Assembly (NCBI GenBank): GCA_017853285.1
Contig: JAFMJU010000249.1
Coordinates: 1-6,035 of the forward strand
Length of the DNA: 6,035 bases
Origin: Gemmataceae bacterium
Lineage (GTDB): Bacteria; Planctomycetota; Planctomycetia; Gemmatales; Gemmataceae
Direction of reading: 5' to 3'
Both the position numbers and the translations under genes were made by a program. The notes beneath the pieces were generated by a model. The model had not been told where the DNA came from. It searched no databases and saw only the letters and a program-made list of their open reading frames with translations. Positions 5,944 to 6,035 of the stretch are shown piece by piece. The number at the start of each line of letters is the position of its first letter. The first letter of the stretch is position 1.

Positions 5944-6035
5944 ATGCGTAATCGAGCACACTCCAGGCAGAATGCGCTTAGCCGTTTGGCCCTTGAGGCC
6001 CTGGAGACGCGGGTCGTTCCCGCTGTGGTCCTCGA
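5944..6035 (+). CDS. N-terminus of a planctomycete exported protein with LEALETRVVPA motif (3' end missing)
   Basis: Thirty complete codons and two further bases are visible, starting at ATG 5944 behind a consensus GGAGG. The peptide is basic at first (R2, R4, R8, R14) and then has L15-x-L17-E18-x-L20-E21-x-R23-x-V25-P26-A27. This R-x-L-x-L-E-x-L-E-x-R-x-x-P-A pattern begins many large secreted or surface proteins in planctomycetes, often with repeats such as beta-propellers, Calx-beta, cadherin-like or right-handed helix domains further on; it resembles the LEPR-type N-terminal peptides. It is thought to act in export or sorting, but the mechanism is not established as far as I know. The body of the protein lies beyond the window, so its function cannot be called. 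Confidence 0.75.
   Translation, partial: MRNRAHSRQNALSRLALEALETRVVPAVVL

Noticed and set aside
1..6035. tRNA, rRNA, CRISPR, insertion sequence, toxin-antitoxin or defence genes
   Set aside because: No cloverleaf, repeat-spacer array, transposase motif, terminal repeats or defence-type domain could be seen on either strand.

Overview
The window looks like chromosomal DNA from a planctomycete, most likely of the Gemmata lineage. The best evidence is the partial gene at the right edge, whose N-terminus carries the L-x-L-E-x-L-E-x-R-x-V-P-A peptide that begins many large secreted planctomycete proteins. The other genes fit: a secreted HEAT-like protein rich in cysteine, an outer-membrane-barrel-like protein with a Cys-rich N-terminal segment, and a secreted multi-domain beta-sandwich protein. 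The genes are GC-rich and the intergenic gaps are clearly more AT-rich.

Layout, left to right. (1) Bases 1-1479, + strand: the 3' part of a gene for a large extracytoplasmic protein with Ig-like beta-sandwich segments, a Pro-rich linker and a C-terminal carboxypeptidase-regulatory-like domain. (2) Bases 1536-2729, - strand, convergent with (1): a secreted Cys-rich protein with about three HEAT-like helical repeats and a long low-complexity tail. (3) Bases 2730-2961: a 232-base divergent intergenic region dense in inverted repeats, including two mutually exclusive 7-bp hairpins and a short hairpin followed by TTTT. (4) Bases 2962-4275, + strand: a secreted Cys-rich protein with a predicted C-terminal outer-membrane beta-barrel. 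(5) Bases 4356-5681, + strand: a 12-TM major facilitator superfamily (MFS) transporter of DHA1-like type, probably starting at TTG. (6) Bases 5682-5943: an AT-rich intergenic region. (7) Bases 5944-6035, + strand: the first 30 codons of the next gene.

The theme is the cell envelope: four of the five genes are predicted to be secreted or membrane proteins, and the fifth has an N-terminus typical of exported proteins. The HEAT-like gene and the barrel gene are divergent, share one control region and are both Cys-rich, so they may be co-regulated. That is inference. I see no tRNA, rRNA, CRISPR array, transposase, phage gene or recognised defence system. No stretch longer than 300 bases lacks a gene. 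No previously undescribed system can be claimed from this sequence alone; the most unusual items are the structured divergent intergenic region and the pair of Cys-rich envelope proteins beside it.
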